Shown here one piece after another: positions 11,982 to 21,379 of a stretch of DNA of 64,000 nt. Made by a program: the position numbers and the translations under genes. The notes below the pieces were generated by a model that made no database searches, was not told where the DNA came from, and saw nothing but the letters and a program-made list of their open reading frames with translations. Location of the stretch: assembly GCF_963678975.1 (NCBI RefSeq), contig NC_089274.1:8338143-8402142 (forward strand), read 5' to 3'. Each line of letters begins with the position of its first letter. The stretch's first letter is position 1. Source of the DNA: Dysidea avara. Lineage: Eukaryota; Porifera; Demospongiae; Dictyoceratida; Dysideidae.

Positions 11982-12887
11982 ATGATGTTCCAATATATAG
12001 GTGCTGAAGTAGCTGTGATGCTGACAGGAGTTACTGGGGCAGGAAAGAGTAGTGCTTGCAACTTTTTATTTGGAGATGAGGTATTTGAAGTTGGCCTGGG
12101 AATGGTTTCCGTGACATCAAAGAGTAATGCCCATGAGACTGTGGTGAATGGCAAAAAAGTTAAGCTGATTGACACCCCAGGGTTTTGTGATGACTTTGAA
12201 AAGGATGAAGAAAGAGTCAATGAATTAGGCAAAGCAATTCTTCTCGCTAAAGCTGGCGTACATGCCATAGCTTTAGTTATCAATGCTAGTCATCGGTTCA
12301 CCGCTGCAGAGGCCAAGGCTCTTGAAGAGATTGAACTGCTAGGTGAATTGTGGAATTTTATGTTTGTTATTTTTACTGCAGCAAAATGCTATGGTAAAAG
12401 TGAGCAAAAGCAGCGAGAGGTAGTCATCAGTACACTTGATAATCCAAAGTGCCCAGAACATCTTAAGACGGTAATGGAAAGGGTTAACAGACGATTTATG
12501 ATGCTTGAGAGCTCAGACGATAGTACAGAGTATCAAAATTCAAAAGTTATAGAATTCTTTACAATGGTGGATAGCATTTATTCCACCAACAAAAGGCTTT
12601 ACACTAACAAATTGTTCGTGAAAGCAAATGAACTGTACCAAGAAGCAAAATTGAAAGAACAAAATAGGGAAGAGGAGCTTAGAAAAGCTCAGGAGGGTGT
12701 GCAGAAAATGACCGCAGAAATGACAGCAACTATGGCCACCATGAGATCAGAACAAGAAAGGCAGCAAGCTATATTTGAACAGGCATTGTCATCTCTGACA
12801 AGTCAGCTCAATGAAGCCCAGAAAACTAACCAAAACTTAGCTAACCAAATAGCCAATATGCCACGTGGGGGTTGTAATATACTGTGA
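11982..12887 (+). CDS. AIG1/GIMAP-type GTPase with C-terminal coiled coil and CaaX box
   Basis: A 301-residue open frame. The AIG1 G domain fills about residues 8-200: G1 GVTGAGKSS (16-24), G3 DTPGFCD (64-70), the AIG1-typical stretch HRFTAAEAKALEEIELLGEL (104-123) and TAAKCYG where a [T/N][K/R]xD base-specificity motif would be expected. A Lys/Glu/Gln-rich coiled coil follows (about 212-293). The chain ends GGCNIL, a CaaX box whose final Leu predicts geranylgeranylation, so membrane attachment by a lipid is inferred. AIG1/GIMAP proteins are dynamin-related switch GTPases that oligomerise on membranes, studied mostly in vertebrate lymphocytes and plant defence. The G domain begins right after a TATATAG acceptor-like site, so the Met at 11982 may be an artefact of an intron boundary and the true start may lie upstream. 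A paralogue, now broken, lies at 4778-5683. Confidence 0.88.
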   Translation: MMFQYIGAEVAVMLTGVTGAGKSSACNFLFGDEVFEVGLGMVSVTSKSNAHETVVNGKKVKLIDTPGFCDDFEKDEERVNELGKAILLAKAGVHAIALVINASHRFTAAEAKALEEIELLGELWNFMFVIFTAAKCYGKSEQKQREVVISTLDNPKCPEHLKTVMERVNRRFMMLESSDDSTEYQNSKVIEFFTMVDSIYSTNKRLYTNKLFVKANELYQEAKLKEQNREEELRKAQEGVQKMTAEMTATMATMRSEQERQQAIFEQALSSLTSQLNEAQKTNQNLANQIANMPRGGCNIL

Positions 12888-12890
12888 TAT

Positions 12891-13640
12891 GCACATCATG
12901 TAGTGATTACAATTTTACTAGTTACATATTTATTTTTTGCATGTGCTATGCATGCTATAGGTTTGGTTGTTGTAACTAGCTAGACATTTTTTTAGTATAA
13001 TTATACACAACAATGAAATCAGTCAAGTGTTAGCTACATTCTAAGGCTGAAATACTGAAAATACTCGAATACTGGCTAAGAAATTTGATACTCGAATAGT
13101 AAAGTAGCAGCACAACAACGGCAACAATTAAGTAGCAGCATGCAGCACAGCTCCAACACCTAGAAAGTAGCAAGCATGCAGCAATGCACACACCACTACC
13201 AGCAGGTCAGCAACAACAGAAGATCATACCTGCATAGCTACATGCCTTGACCTATGCAAAAGCATTTGTCAGCATCTTGCAGGCAAGAATTATCCTGGTA
13301 AACTCACGTCAAAGTCACGTAGCTGCATGCATGTACGCTATCGCCACCAAAATGCATGCAATTATACCATATGTGGCAAGATATGTTCAGCAAGATAATA
13401 TCCCAAGTGAAATGCAACAGTTGCGCTGTTGCAAAATTTACCTTACCAAACATATTATCTTTCACTGACATGCCGCATATCAGTTTTAATGCCACAATCC
13501 TAGTAGTGCAATAGAGTCATGGATTGATGCTATCTTGAAGCCATACATCAAAGAAAATAATTAAATATTATACATTTTACCATATACCACTTTCACACCT
13601 CACTTCAAAGGGAAGAGAAGGTGTATAAGTGGTATAATAG
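12891..13640. other. non-coding stretch downstream of the GTPase
   Basis: No gene is supported. It contains repeated AGCAGCA/CAGCA-type words at 13105-13215 and a short hairpin at about 13580-13637 (ATACCACTT...AAGTGGTAT arms). No polyadenylation signal AATAAA was noticed immediately after 12887. Confidence 0.4.
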
Positions 13641-13653
13641 CACTGCTAGCAGT

Positions 13654-13759
13654 GCTCAGGAATGCAGTAACGAGAATAGGAGGTAGTATATACAAGTTAT
13701 ATCCCTCCTAGGAGTGATATAACTTGTATATACTACCTCCTATTCTCATTAATGCATTC
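13654..13759. repeat. near-perfect hairpin of about 106 bases
   Basis: The left arm GGAATGCAGTAACGAGAATA and the AGGAGGTAGTATATACAAGT that follows are mirrored by the right arm, which ends GAATGCATTCC-like. The stem is about 45 bases with a short CCTCCTAGGAGT centre. There are only a few mismatches (for example GTAACGAG against CTCATTAA). It is probably a recently formed foldback or MITE core. No flanking duplication was resolved. Confidence 0.8.
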
Positions 13760-13994
13760 CAAGCATTCTCAGAAATCATTTGATTTCTTTGATGAAACTG
13801 TGTGATCTCCTCTCCTTTAATATAGCGACACTTCACAGGATCGATAGTGGGTTTTAGTTTTTGTAAAGTGAGCCAAAGCATAGATCATGGACTTGGGGAA
13901 GAAGGTAGTTCATTGTTTTACTGAATGAAGAAGGTCACAGGTTGGTTTATATTAAACATGTTACATTTAATAGTCACGTGGGGATGTCCCACAG

Positions 13995-14255
13995 ACACTG
14001 GGTGTAGCGCTTAATTGATTTGGCCATTAGTGTTAATAGTATTCACTACTTTAGTTTATTCATGGCTAGTAAAGTAAGTACTTTAGTGTAGTTGAATCGC
14101 CTTTACATTGCCGTTTTGACACCTGGTGCGATGTCACACACGCGTATTGACTGGGCGTGGCGCTTAATTGGCTAGGCCATTATAGCGCTGTAAACATATT
14201 CACTGCTTTAGTTTATTCATAGCTAGTATAGTAAGTACTTTATAGTGCACTTAAG
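13995..14255 (+). repeat. tandem duplication, about 150-base unit, two diverged copies
   Basis: GTAGCGCTTAATTGATTTGG (about 14003) and GTGGCGCTTAATTGGCTAGG (about 14157) each lead into GCCATTA, then TTAGTTTATTCATGGCTAGT or its variant, then AGTAAGTACTTTA. Spacing is about 154 bases. Confidence 0.7.
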
Positions 14256-14497
14256 CTTCATTATGAGCTGTTCAGCTCGTATTTGGGCTTCCTGTGTTTA
14301 ATTGCGTACCCACAATCGAAGCGATCTGCATGCTCGTGACGATACACTTACGCTCCGCCTCTCAGCAGTGCCTTGTCGTTGCTCTTACGACGTTACCCAC
14401 AATCGAAAGTCACATGGTTCCATATAAATACACTCGCAAAGCATTCCAGCAATTTCCATGTACACTTGCAGGTGATTCACCCAAGTGGAATATATTA

Positions 14498-14610
14498 GTT
14501 GTAACATGGGCACTTGTGATTTGCCTGAAATATACACACTCACACTCGGGCTGCGCCCTCGTGCTCGTGTGTATATTTCAGGCAAATCACTCGTGCCCAT
14601 GTTACAACTA
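14498..14610. repeat. near-perfect hairpin of about 112 bases
   Basis: The left arm starts AGTTGTAACATGGGCACTTG and the right arm ends GAGTGATTTGCC-inverse through GTGCCCATGTTACAACT. The stem of about 47 bases includes TTTGCCTGAAATATACACAC mirrored exactly. The centre is GC-rich (CACTCGGGCTGCGCCCTCGTG). Frames on both strands translate to near-identical peptides only because of the symmetry. Confidence 0.85.
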
Positions 14611-14907
14611 CTACATAAGCTATTGTTTATAGAAGCCATATATGAAAATTTAGAGTGCATACATTTGATGTGATTACTTTTGTTATGAGCTTATAAAATT
14701 ATGTATTCTCAGAACATGGCACTCATCAAAGAAAAATACAAGCTAAAATTGGCATCAATAGCTAATAATCCCACTGAAGCTATACATCAAACAAACAATT
14801 GACAATAGCAGTGATAGTAAAAGCTAGTCTTATAAGCTTTAATTAACATATTGAAATATTATTATGTAACCATATATACAGACTTGTTTATGCTATTATT
14901 TGACATT

Positions 14908-15112
14908 GCAAAGTTGCAGTATTGCACTGTTGCAGTATATATTGCTGTGTTGCAGCATTGCAGTGTTGCAGGATATATTCCAGTGTTGCAGCATTGCAGT
15001 GTTGCAGGATATATTCCAGTGTTGCGCTGTTGCAGTGTTGAACTGTGTTGCGCTGTTGCATTGTTGCACTGCTGCACTGTAGCAGTGTTGCAATATATAT
15101 TGTAGTGTTGCG
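14908..15112 (+). repeat. minisatellite of TTGCAG/CACTG words
   Basis: A degenerate array built on (T)GTTGCAG, CATTGCAGTG and ATATATTCCAG. A 38-base unit (from TGTTGCAGCATTGCAG to GATATATTCC) is repeated almost exactly at about 14950 and 14988. Cys-rich or Asn/Thr-rich frames on both strands are products of the array. It directly precedes the LINE. Confidence 0.75.
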
Positions 15113-15414
15113 CTAAATTTTTTTTTCTTCCAAAAATTCGATTGTGGGATTGTTTTGTAAAGTTGTGCTTCTCTAAACCAGCATTCTCACCCCGTTTTGG
15201 ACTGCTGCAACCACCAGATCTTACTATCATTACGTTTCCTAGGCCAGTCTCGCCTTGGACGACGAGGACGACGCACCAGGCCGGTGCTTCGAGACTGGCT
15301 GAACGCTACAACCGTGGTACCGTGGCTTATGACGGTACCCCATCAGGCTAGTCCAATTTCATATCAGTATTTGTTCTTGTGTCTTTGTCTATCTAGTGTG
15401 ACCCATTTAACCAC

Positions 15415-16434
15415 ATGGCTTCAGGCCGACAGCCCAAAAGAAAACTACCGGGAACCTCCCCACCCAAAAGGAAAACGAAAAACATCAAAAACAGTGAAGC
15501 TGACTGTATTGTTTGTGATGAACCAATTCTAGAACCTAGTGAGAACTGTGAGGGAGACGAAGCTGTGTTCTGCGAGGGTGATTGCCAAGGGTGGATTCAC
15601 AGGAAATGTGCAGGCGTCACCCGCCCAGCTTTCGACAAGGTAGGTGAGTCTGATGTGCAGTATTTATGCTCTCAATGTATGTTGGCAAATCAAAATAGAG
15701 AAATATGTAAATTAGCCAATATTATCAAGGATCTAAATGCCAGCATTATTTCACTGACGGAAACTATCACCTCATTACAATCTTTTGCTAATACAACATC
15801 TACAATACAACAGACTGCCTCAGAGCAGCCTATAACTAACACAACAAACAATCCACCAGAAGCCAGAGTCCAACCTGCAAATTTAACCAATATGAAAGCC
15901 AGACCCACTGATCGAAACCTTAACGTTGTCATTTACGGCATTGATGAGTGTCCTCCTAGAACACCAAGAGCTAATAGATCCAAACTTGAACTAGAAAAAG
16001 CCCTTCCTGTTCTTACAACTATTGACTCCAGCATACGTGACTGTTCAATCAATGATATTCACTGACTGGGCAAATTTTCTAGCTCTAATAACTGTCCAAG
16101 ACCATTACTAGTTAAATTTTTACGTGTACTTGATGCAAACACTGTTCTATCTAGCAGAGACAAAGTTAAACACCCTATTGTAATTAAAAGTGATATGACT
16201 CCAGAAGAAAGGAAGACTGAAGCATTATTGCTGCATGAACGCTGGAACCTTATCCAACAGGGAGTAGATCGCAAGGTCATAAAAATTCGCTACAGTCAAA
16301 TCTTTGTCAAAAAGCTCCTACATGGTAAAGTTATTGATTTTAAATACATTCAATCCTCTAGCAACCTACCTACAAGCACTTCTACCAATAGTACTGCTCC
16401 TGATTCTATGGAGCACCAGTCTTCCTCTCAATGA
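15415..16434 (+). pseudogene. LINE ORF1 with PHD finger, one in-frame stop
   Basis: The ATG at 15415 opens a basic N-terminus (PKRKLPGTSPPKRKTK). It is followed by a zinc finger with the Cys/His spacing of a PHD domain: CIVCDEPI, CEGDEAVFCEGDCQGWIHRKC, and YLCSQCM (about residues 27-85). Next comes a hydrophilic region with ITSLQ-type helices. The frame meets a TGA at 16063-16065 but continues in the same frame from 16066 with LGKFSSSNNCPRPLLVKF to a second stop at 16432-16434. Non-LTR ORF1 proteins often read R-L-G-K at this place, and a CGA to TGA change (CpG deamination) would create exactly this stop. ORF1 proteins bind element RNA as chaperones; the PHD finger is a known variant in CR1-group elements. 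Confidence 0.8.
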
Positions 16435-19338
16435 CTACCTGGTCAAACAGCATCATGTAATCATAAGACTATTTCCCTGAAGTGTCTCACGATTAATTGT
16501 CTTTATACCAATCCTAGAAGTATTGTCAACAAACTCCTAAGTTTCCAATCACTAGTATACTCTAAATCTTTTGACATCATCGGCTTGACTGAAACTTGGC
16601 TTTCCGATTGTATATTTGACAATGAAATCTTACCCTGTAATTATACCCTATTTCGTAAAGATCGTCCCTCTCGTGGTGGAGGTGTATTGATTGCAGTTAA
16701 CAATAACATTTCTTGTCAGAGACTTAATTCACCCGAAGATCTGGAAATCATATGTATCAAATTAAATTTAAAGGACCAAATTACTGTTTGTGTAACTTAT
16801 GTACCTCCAAATTCAACCACTACTTATTATGACAACCTTTTTAGTTTCCTGTATAACTCACTGAATGACTCTGGTAAATTAATTGTACTGGGTGATTTCA
16901 ATTTCCCAGACATTGATTGGGACACATTATCAGGTCATTCTCCTGTTTCGAATCAATTTTGTGATTTAATGTTTCGGACTGGTTTGAGTCAACTCATTAA
17001 TGTTCCAACCCACAATCATGGCAATATCCTGGACTTGCTCCTTACCAACCTTGATGATTACATCAATCACTTACAGATTTATCCTGATCCACTCTTACAA
17101 TCTGATCATTATATCATAACATTCTCTATATCCATCAGTGTGACGACATCCTCAAAATCTGCCGCTTACTTTACTTTCAACTTTTCTGAAGGAGATTATC
17201 AAGGTCTCTGTAATCACATGATTCATTCTGATTTCACACCATGCCTTTTAAGTCATGATATAGAGTTTATATGGCACATCATTGAACAGTTACTGGTGGA
17301 AGGTATGCAATTGTTTATTCCGTTGTACAAGGTTCATTCAAACCAAGATCCCATCTGGTATAATTCTGAGATAAGGCATTGCATCAATCGACTTAGAACA
17401 CTCCGTCGTAGATACAAGTGTCATCCTACAAATCATATCTCCAGCGTCATCGACTCCATTGAAAATACACTTCAGGACAAAATTAAAGTAGCTAAGCAGG
17501 ATTTTGAATCACATCTTGTCAATTGTTACACCTCATCTAATAATAACAAAATGTTTAAATACCTTAGATCTATCACCAAGTCCAGAAATATTCCATCAGT
17601 CATGAACTTTGAGTCTTTGAATGCTAATACTGACCACAGTAAAGCCAACCTATTTAATCAATATTTTCATTCAGTTTTCCATGATCCATCTTCTATCCCG
17701 AAGATTGATGACCTCCCAGCTATACACAACTCATTACAATCAATTACCATTACTGTTGCAGATGTTTATCAAGCTCTAATCTCATTAGATGTCAACAAAT
17801 CTGCTGGAATTGACAACATCTCCCCTAGAGTACTACAAAGTTGTGCTGTAGCTCTTAGTGAGCCACTTTATCATCTATTTATTCAATCACTCCACCACTC
17901 TTTACCAACCTGTTGGAAAATCCACAAAATCGTACCCATATTTAAGGTAGGTGATTCTAATTGTGTTAAGAACTATCGTCCTATTTCATTATTATCTATT
18001 GTATCAAAAGTTCTTGAAAGATTAATCTTTAACAAGATTATCTCTCATATTAGCAAGTCTATCAGTCCATCCCAGTTTGGTTTTACCAAAAATTGTTCTA
18101 CACTACAACAGATGCTAATTTTCACTGATCAAATCATCAACAGTCCCTCACAAACAGATGTTATTTACCTTGACATCAGCAAGGCTTTTGATTCAGTGTC
18201 ACATAGTATCTTACTGACCAAGCTGTGGTCAATGGGCATAACTGGTAGTCTATGGTCTTGGTTCAAGAACTATTTGACTAATCGCTATCAAAGGGTTTCT
18301 ATCAACAATTGCTATTCTGATTTACTTCCAGTAGTTTCTGGTGTTCCACAGGGAAGTATTCTTGGTCCCTTGCTGTTTTTAGTTTACATCAATGACATGT
18401 CTTCATACATTCATGAAAGCCAACTACTCAAATTTGCTGACGATGCCAAGTGCTTTATCCATATTAGTACACTCTTTGATCATAAGGCTCTTCAAGATGA
18501 TATCACTGCTCTTTTAACTTGGTCAAGGGATGTTGATCTGGATTTTAGTTTAAAGAACTTTATTCATTTATCATTCAAACGTAATCTCGACACCTCTTAT
18601 TCTATGTCCAATTCAATTATACCTCATGTCGATTCTCATAAAGATCTTGGATTAACATTATCTGAAGACCTAAGTTGGGATAAACATTACAAAGACATCA
18701 CTGCTCGAGCATACAAAATGCTTGGACTAATTCGCCGTACTTTTTTCCCCACTCATTCACCTTCTACATTGGTTAGACTGTATGTATTATTGGTAAGATT
18801 ACAGTTACTCTACTGTACGCAAGTTTGGCGTCCTCACTTAATGAAAGACATTTTAAACCTTGAAAGAATACAACGTCGTGCCACTAAATACATCTTGAGT
18901 GATTACATTAGTTGTTACAAAGACCGTTTGATAAATCTGAGGCTCCTCCCTTTAATGTACATATTTGAACTTCAAGACATACTGTTTGCTATTAAATCTA
19001 TCAAATCACCAACTAATCAGTTCAACATCAATAACTACATCACTTTGAACTCTACCAATACTAGATCAGGCTCCAGCAACAAACTCTTGTTACCTCAACA
19101 TCTTAACAACACATCACGACATTCTTATTTCCATCGTTTACCATCCCTGTGGAATGCCATACCAATTCTGGACCTAAACATGTCAGTTTGTTGGCTGAAA
19201 TCTAAACTGAAATCATATCTGTGGGACCATTTCCTGACTAACTTTGATGAAAACAATAACTGCACTCTACATTACTTATGTCCATGCTCCAGAAGTCACC
19301 AAACTAAACCTCCAACTACCAATTTTAATCACTTATAA
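16435..19338 (+). CDS. LINE ORF2: endonuclease and reverse transcriptase, intact
   Basis: The open frame begins directly after the ORF1 stop, in the same frame. The usual endonuclease start (LKCLTINCLYTNPRSIVNKL) lies upstream of the first internal ATG, so translation probably uses reinitiation, readthrough or a non-AUG codon. The endonuclease has GLTETWLSD, a LGDFNFPDIDW block and QSDHYIITFS (the SDH motif). The reverse transcriptase has VPIFKVGDSNCVKNYRPIS, motif A YLDISKAFDSVSHS, motif B SGVPQGSILGPLLFLVYIND and the catalytic box LLKFADDAKCF. The C-terminal region (QVWRPHLMKDILNLERIQRR) ends at 19338. All catalytic residues I can check are present. Confidence 0.9.
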   Translation, partial: LPGQTASCNHKTISLKCLTINCLYTNPRSIVNKLLSFQSLVYSKSFDIIGLTETWLSDCIFDNEILPCNYTLFRKDRPSRGGGVLIAVNNNISCQRLNSPEDLEIICIKLNLKDQITVCVTYVPPNSTTTYYDNLFSFLYNSLNDSGKLIVLGDFNFPDIDWDTLSGHSPVSNQFCDLMFRTGLSQLINVPTHNHGNILDLLLTNLDDYINHLQIYPDPLLQSDHYIITFSISISVTTSSKSAAYFTFNFSEGDYQGLCNHMIHSDFTPCLLSHDIEFIWHIIEQLLVEGMQLFIPLYKVHSNQDPIWYNSEIRHCINRLRTLRRRYKCHPTNHISSVIDSIENTLQDKIKVAKQDFESHLVNCYTSSNNNKMFKYLRSITKSRNIPSVMNFESLNANTDHSKANLFNQYFHSVFHDPSSIPKIDDLPAIHNSLQSITITVADVYQALISLDVNKSAGIDNISPRVLQSCAVALSEPLYHLFIQSLHHSLPTCWKIHKIVPIFKVGDSNCVKNYRPISLLSIVSKVLERLIFNKIISHISKSISPSQFGFTKNCSTLQQMLIFTDQIINSPSQTDVIYLDISKAFDSVSHSILLTKLWSMGITGSLWSWFKNYLTNRYQRVSINNCYSDLLPVVSGVPQGSILGPLLFLVYINDMSSYIHESQLLKFADDAKCFIHISTLFDHKALQDDITALLTWSRDVDLDFSLKNFIHLSFKRNLDTSYSMSNSIIPHVDSHKDLGLTLSEDLSWDKHYKDITARAYKMLGLIRRTFFPTHSPSTLVRLYVLLVRLQLLYCTQVWRPHLMKDILNLERIQRRATKYILSDYISCYKDRLINLRLLPLMYIFELQDILFAIKSIKSPTNQFNINNYITLNSTNTRSGSSNKLLLPQHLNNTSRHSYFHRLPSLWNAIPILDLNMSVCWLKSKLKSYLWDHFLTNFDENNNCTLHYLCPCSRSHQTKPPTTNFNHL

Positions 19339-19477
19339 TCTTAACCATGTAACTATGTAATTACTTAAGTAGTTAGTATTAGTTGTACGTATTTTATGGC
19401 TGTTGGTTGCTACCAACAGACCTTTGGTGTTTTTGTTTTTTACACCATAAAGCCTAAATAAAAAATAAAATAAAAAG

Positions 19478-20150
19478 TTCCAGTGAGTCAACTGCATGGC
19501 ATTGCATTGAGCTAATTGATCATGTGTATCATACGTTAGCAGTAATTACAATCCGTTTCAAAGCTTGTTTTCAAAATTTTCCTTGAAAGAGCATGCTCCC
19601 TGACTCCCTAACTTGACATGCTTAGCACATGCAGTCGAGCATCACATGAAAGAGATAATCTCTGACTTAAATATCACACTAGATCAATAAAAGTGTAGTG
19701 TGCATGGCTATGACATCTGTTGCAGTCCATATATGGTTTGACCACTCATAATATCTCTGGAGTAAGTCAATTTTTTGCATTGAGTACAATTAAACAAGTC
19801 TAATAATTGAAGCATGGTATACATATTATAGCATTAACTAAGCTGGAGCATTACTAATTATGACATGTAGAAAAACGCTCAATAGTTTCTTCCATCCAAC
19901 CCTGTAAATGCTGTACCACCCATGCTTGAAAGTGTTTGTGAATCAGTTGAGTCAGTCCAATGTATAAACTTTGCCTCGGTAAAAATTTATTCCTGGCTAC
20001 GCCACTGCTCAGTGTCTTATCACCGCTACCGGCAATCGTTCATGGCATTTCCAGTGCGTATGAAGCTTGAAATTTAAAAGGAAGTATACGTTTTATGACG
20101 AAAGTTGACTCACCCCGAGCTCTACCTTGGGGTGGAAAACGAGTTTACGT
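19478..20150. other. non-coding stretch
   Basis: No gene or clear repeat, apart from short stretches resembling degenerate transposon sequence (around 19960-20000). Only short frames are present. Confidence 0.4.
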
Positions 20151-20440
20151 ATAAACCTTATTCACTGAATTAATTTCATAGCACTTATAACTCGTTGCGA
20201 AGGAGTTGTCCGCCAATATTCGCCATTTGCAATACCAAAACCATAGTAACATCACAATTCTCCGCCAAATTCGCCATTTGCAGTACCATAACTATGGTAA
20301 CATGATAGCAACCGTTGTGCTCGCCCAGTTTTAGAACTCAAAATGGCGTCCAAAAAGCCATCACCATGGTAAATAGGGAGCCTTGTATGGCTTAGCGTGA
20401 CATCAGAGGGCGCCTACTGTTCTAAATGAATAAGGTCTAT
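20151..20440. mobile_element. candidate MITE with short inverted ends
   Basis: The left end ATAAACCTTATTCACTGAAT is mirrored by TCTAAATGAATAAGGTCTAT at the right, giving an imperfect 18-20 base terminal repeat. Inside, a segment of about 47 bases (containing ATTCGCCATTTGCAATACCA, then ACCATAGTAACAT) occurs twice in tandem. No clear target duplication was resolved. Confidence 0.5.
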
Positions 20441-20540
20441 TGATTCTGGATCAGACCCTTTTTCGGAGTAGGCGCTTATAATCTCTAATCAATAAGCGCT
20501 GTGACGGAGAAAAGTGGTCTGGCCCCGCGAGATTATACTT

Positions 20541-20754
<214 letters not shown>

Positions 20755-20929
20755 GGTTTTCAGAAACTGGTCAAGTGTATTCAGGTAATCAATTGCAAAA
20801 TTATATTTTACAGTGATTTGCAATGGTACAAAAGTTCAGATCGAAATAGCTACTCTAATAGAGGACAGTCACATTTTGCATTTCTCTTAAGAACTCAGTG
20901 TAATTAGCTAGCTAGCTACTTTATTTACC

Positions 20930-21300
20930 TGTGCCAACACAGTAAAAAATAGTCCAAAATCTGAGGGTGTTAAAATCTTCCTGGGGGCATGCCCCAAGAC
21001 CCCCAGAATAACATCCATGTCTGTTGTCAGTATGCTTCAAATGTCAAATTTGCTCTGTCCCTTAACTCTTTAGTCTGCACCTGATACTGTACCAGAAGCA
21101 AGCACAATTAAGCAGCCTACATTATACCTAACATAATTATATTTTTAAACTGTCAATATTACTACCAGATTCAATTTCAAATTACACAATTTTCTGGAAA
21201 ATCCTGCCCCCTAGATTTAAATTTGCATATAGCAAAAGTTTGGAAACCAGTCACCAAAATTCCTGGGGCCGCCCTTGAAACAAGTAGAATCAGCTATTTT
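20930..21300. repeat. decayed inverted-repeat transposon remnant
   Basis: It contains CTGGGGGCATGCCCCAAGAC near 20978, the same G/C palindromic core seen at about 24708 and 37483 inside or beside other hAT-like elements. No intact ends remain, so this is only a remnant. Confidence 0.45.
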
Positions 21301-21379
21301 AACCTGTCAGTCTACTATTTTTTGGTACAAAGGAAAGACAAAGTCTTATAAAAACCAATCTCAAATAAGTAAAGTATAC

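Larger units (their letters stand above)
15180..19477 (+). mobile_element. nearly full-length CR1-like non-LTR retrotransposon
   Basis: A two-ORF LINE: a 5' leader (start uncertain, about 15180-15230), ORF1 with a PHD-type zinc finger (15415-16434), ORF2 with apurinic endonuclease and reverse transcriptase (16435-19338), and a short 3' UTR ending in an A-rich TAAATAAAAAATAAAATAAA tail (about 19456-19477). ORF2 is uninterrupted over 2.9 kb and keeps its catalytic boxes, so the copy is young. One in-frame TGA inside ORF1 is the only clear lesion. Similar C-terminal ORF2 pieces elsewhere in the window are older relatives. Clade placement (CR1/L2/Jockey group) is from motif layout and needs a tree. 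Confidence 0.9.

Noticed and set aside
14908-15112. Possible CRISPR-like array
   Set aside because: The units are degenerate, without regular spacers; this is an ordinary minisatellite in a eukaryotic genome.
14862-15230. 122-codon and other frames over the minisatellite
   Set aside because: Repetitive Asn/Thr/Cys translation of the tandem array on both strands.
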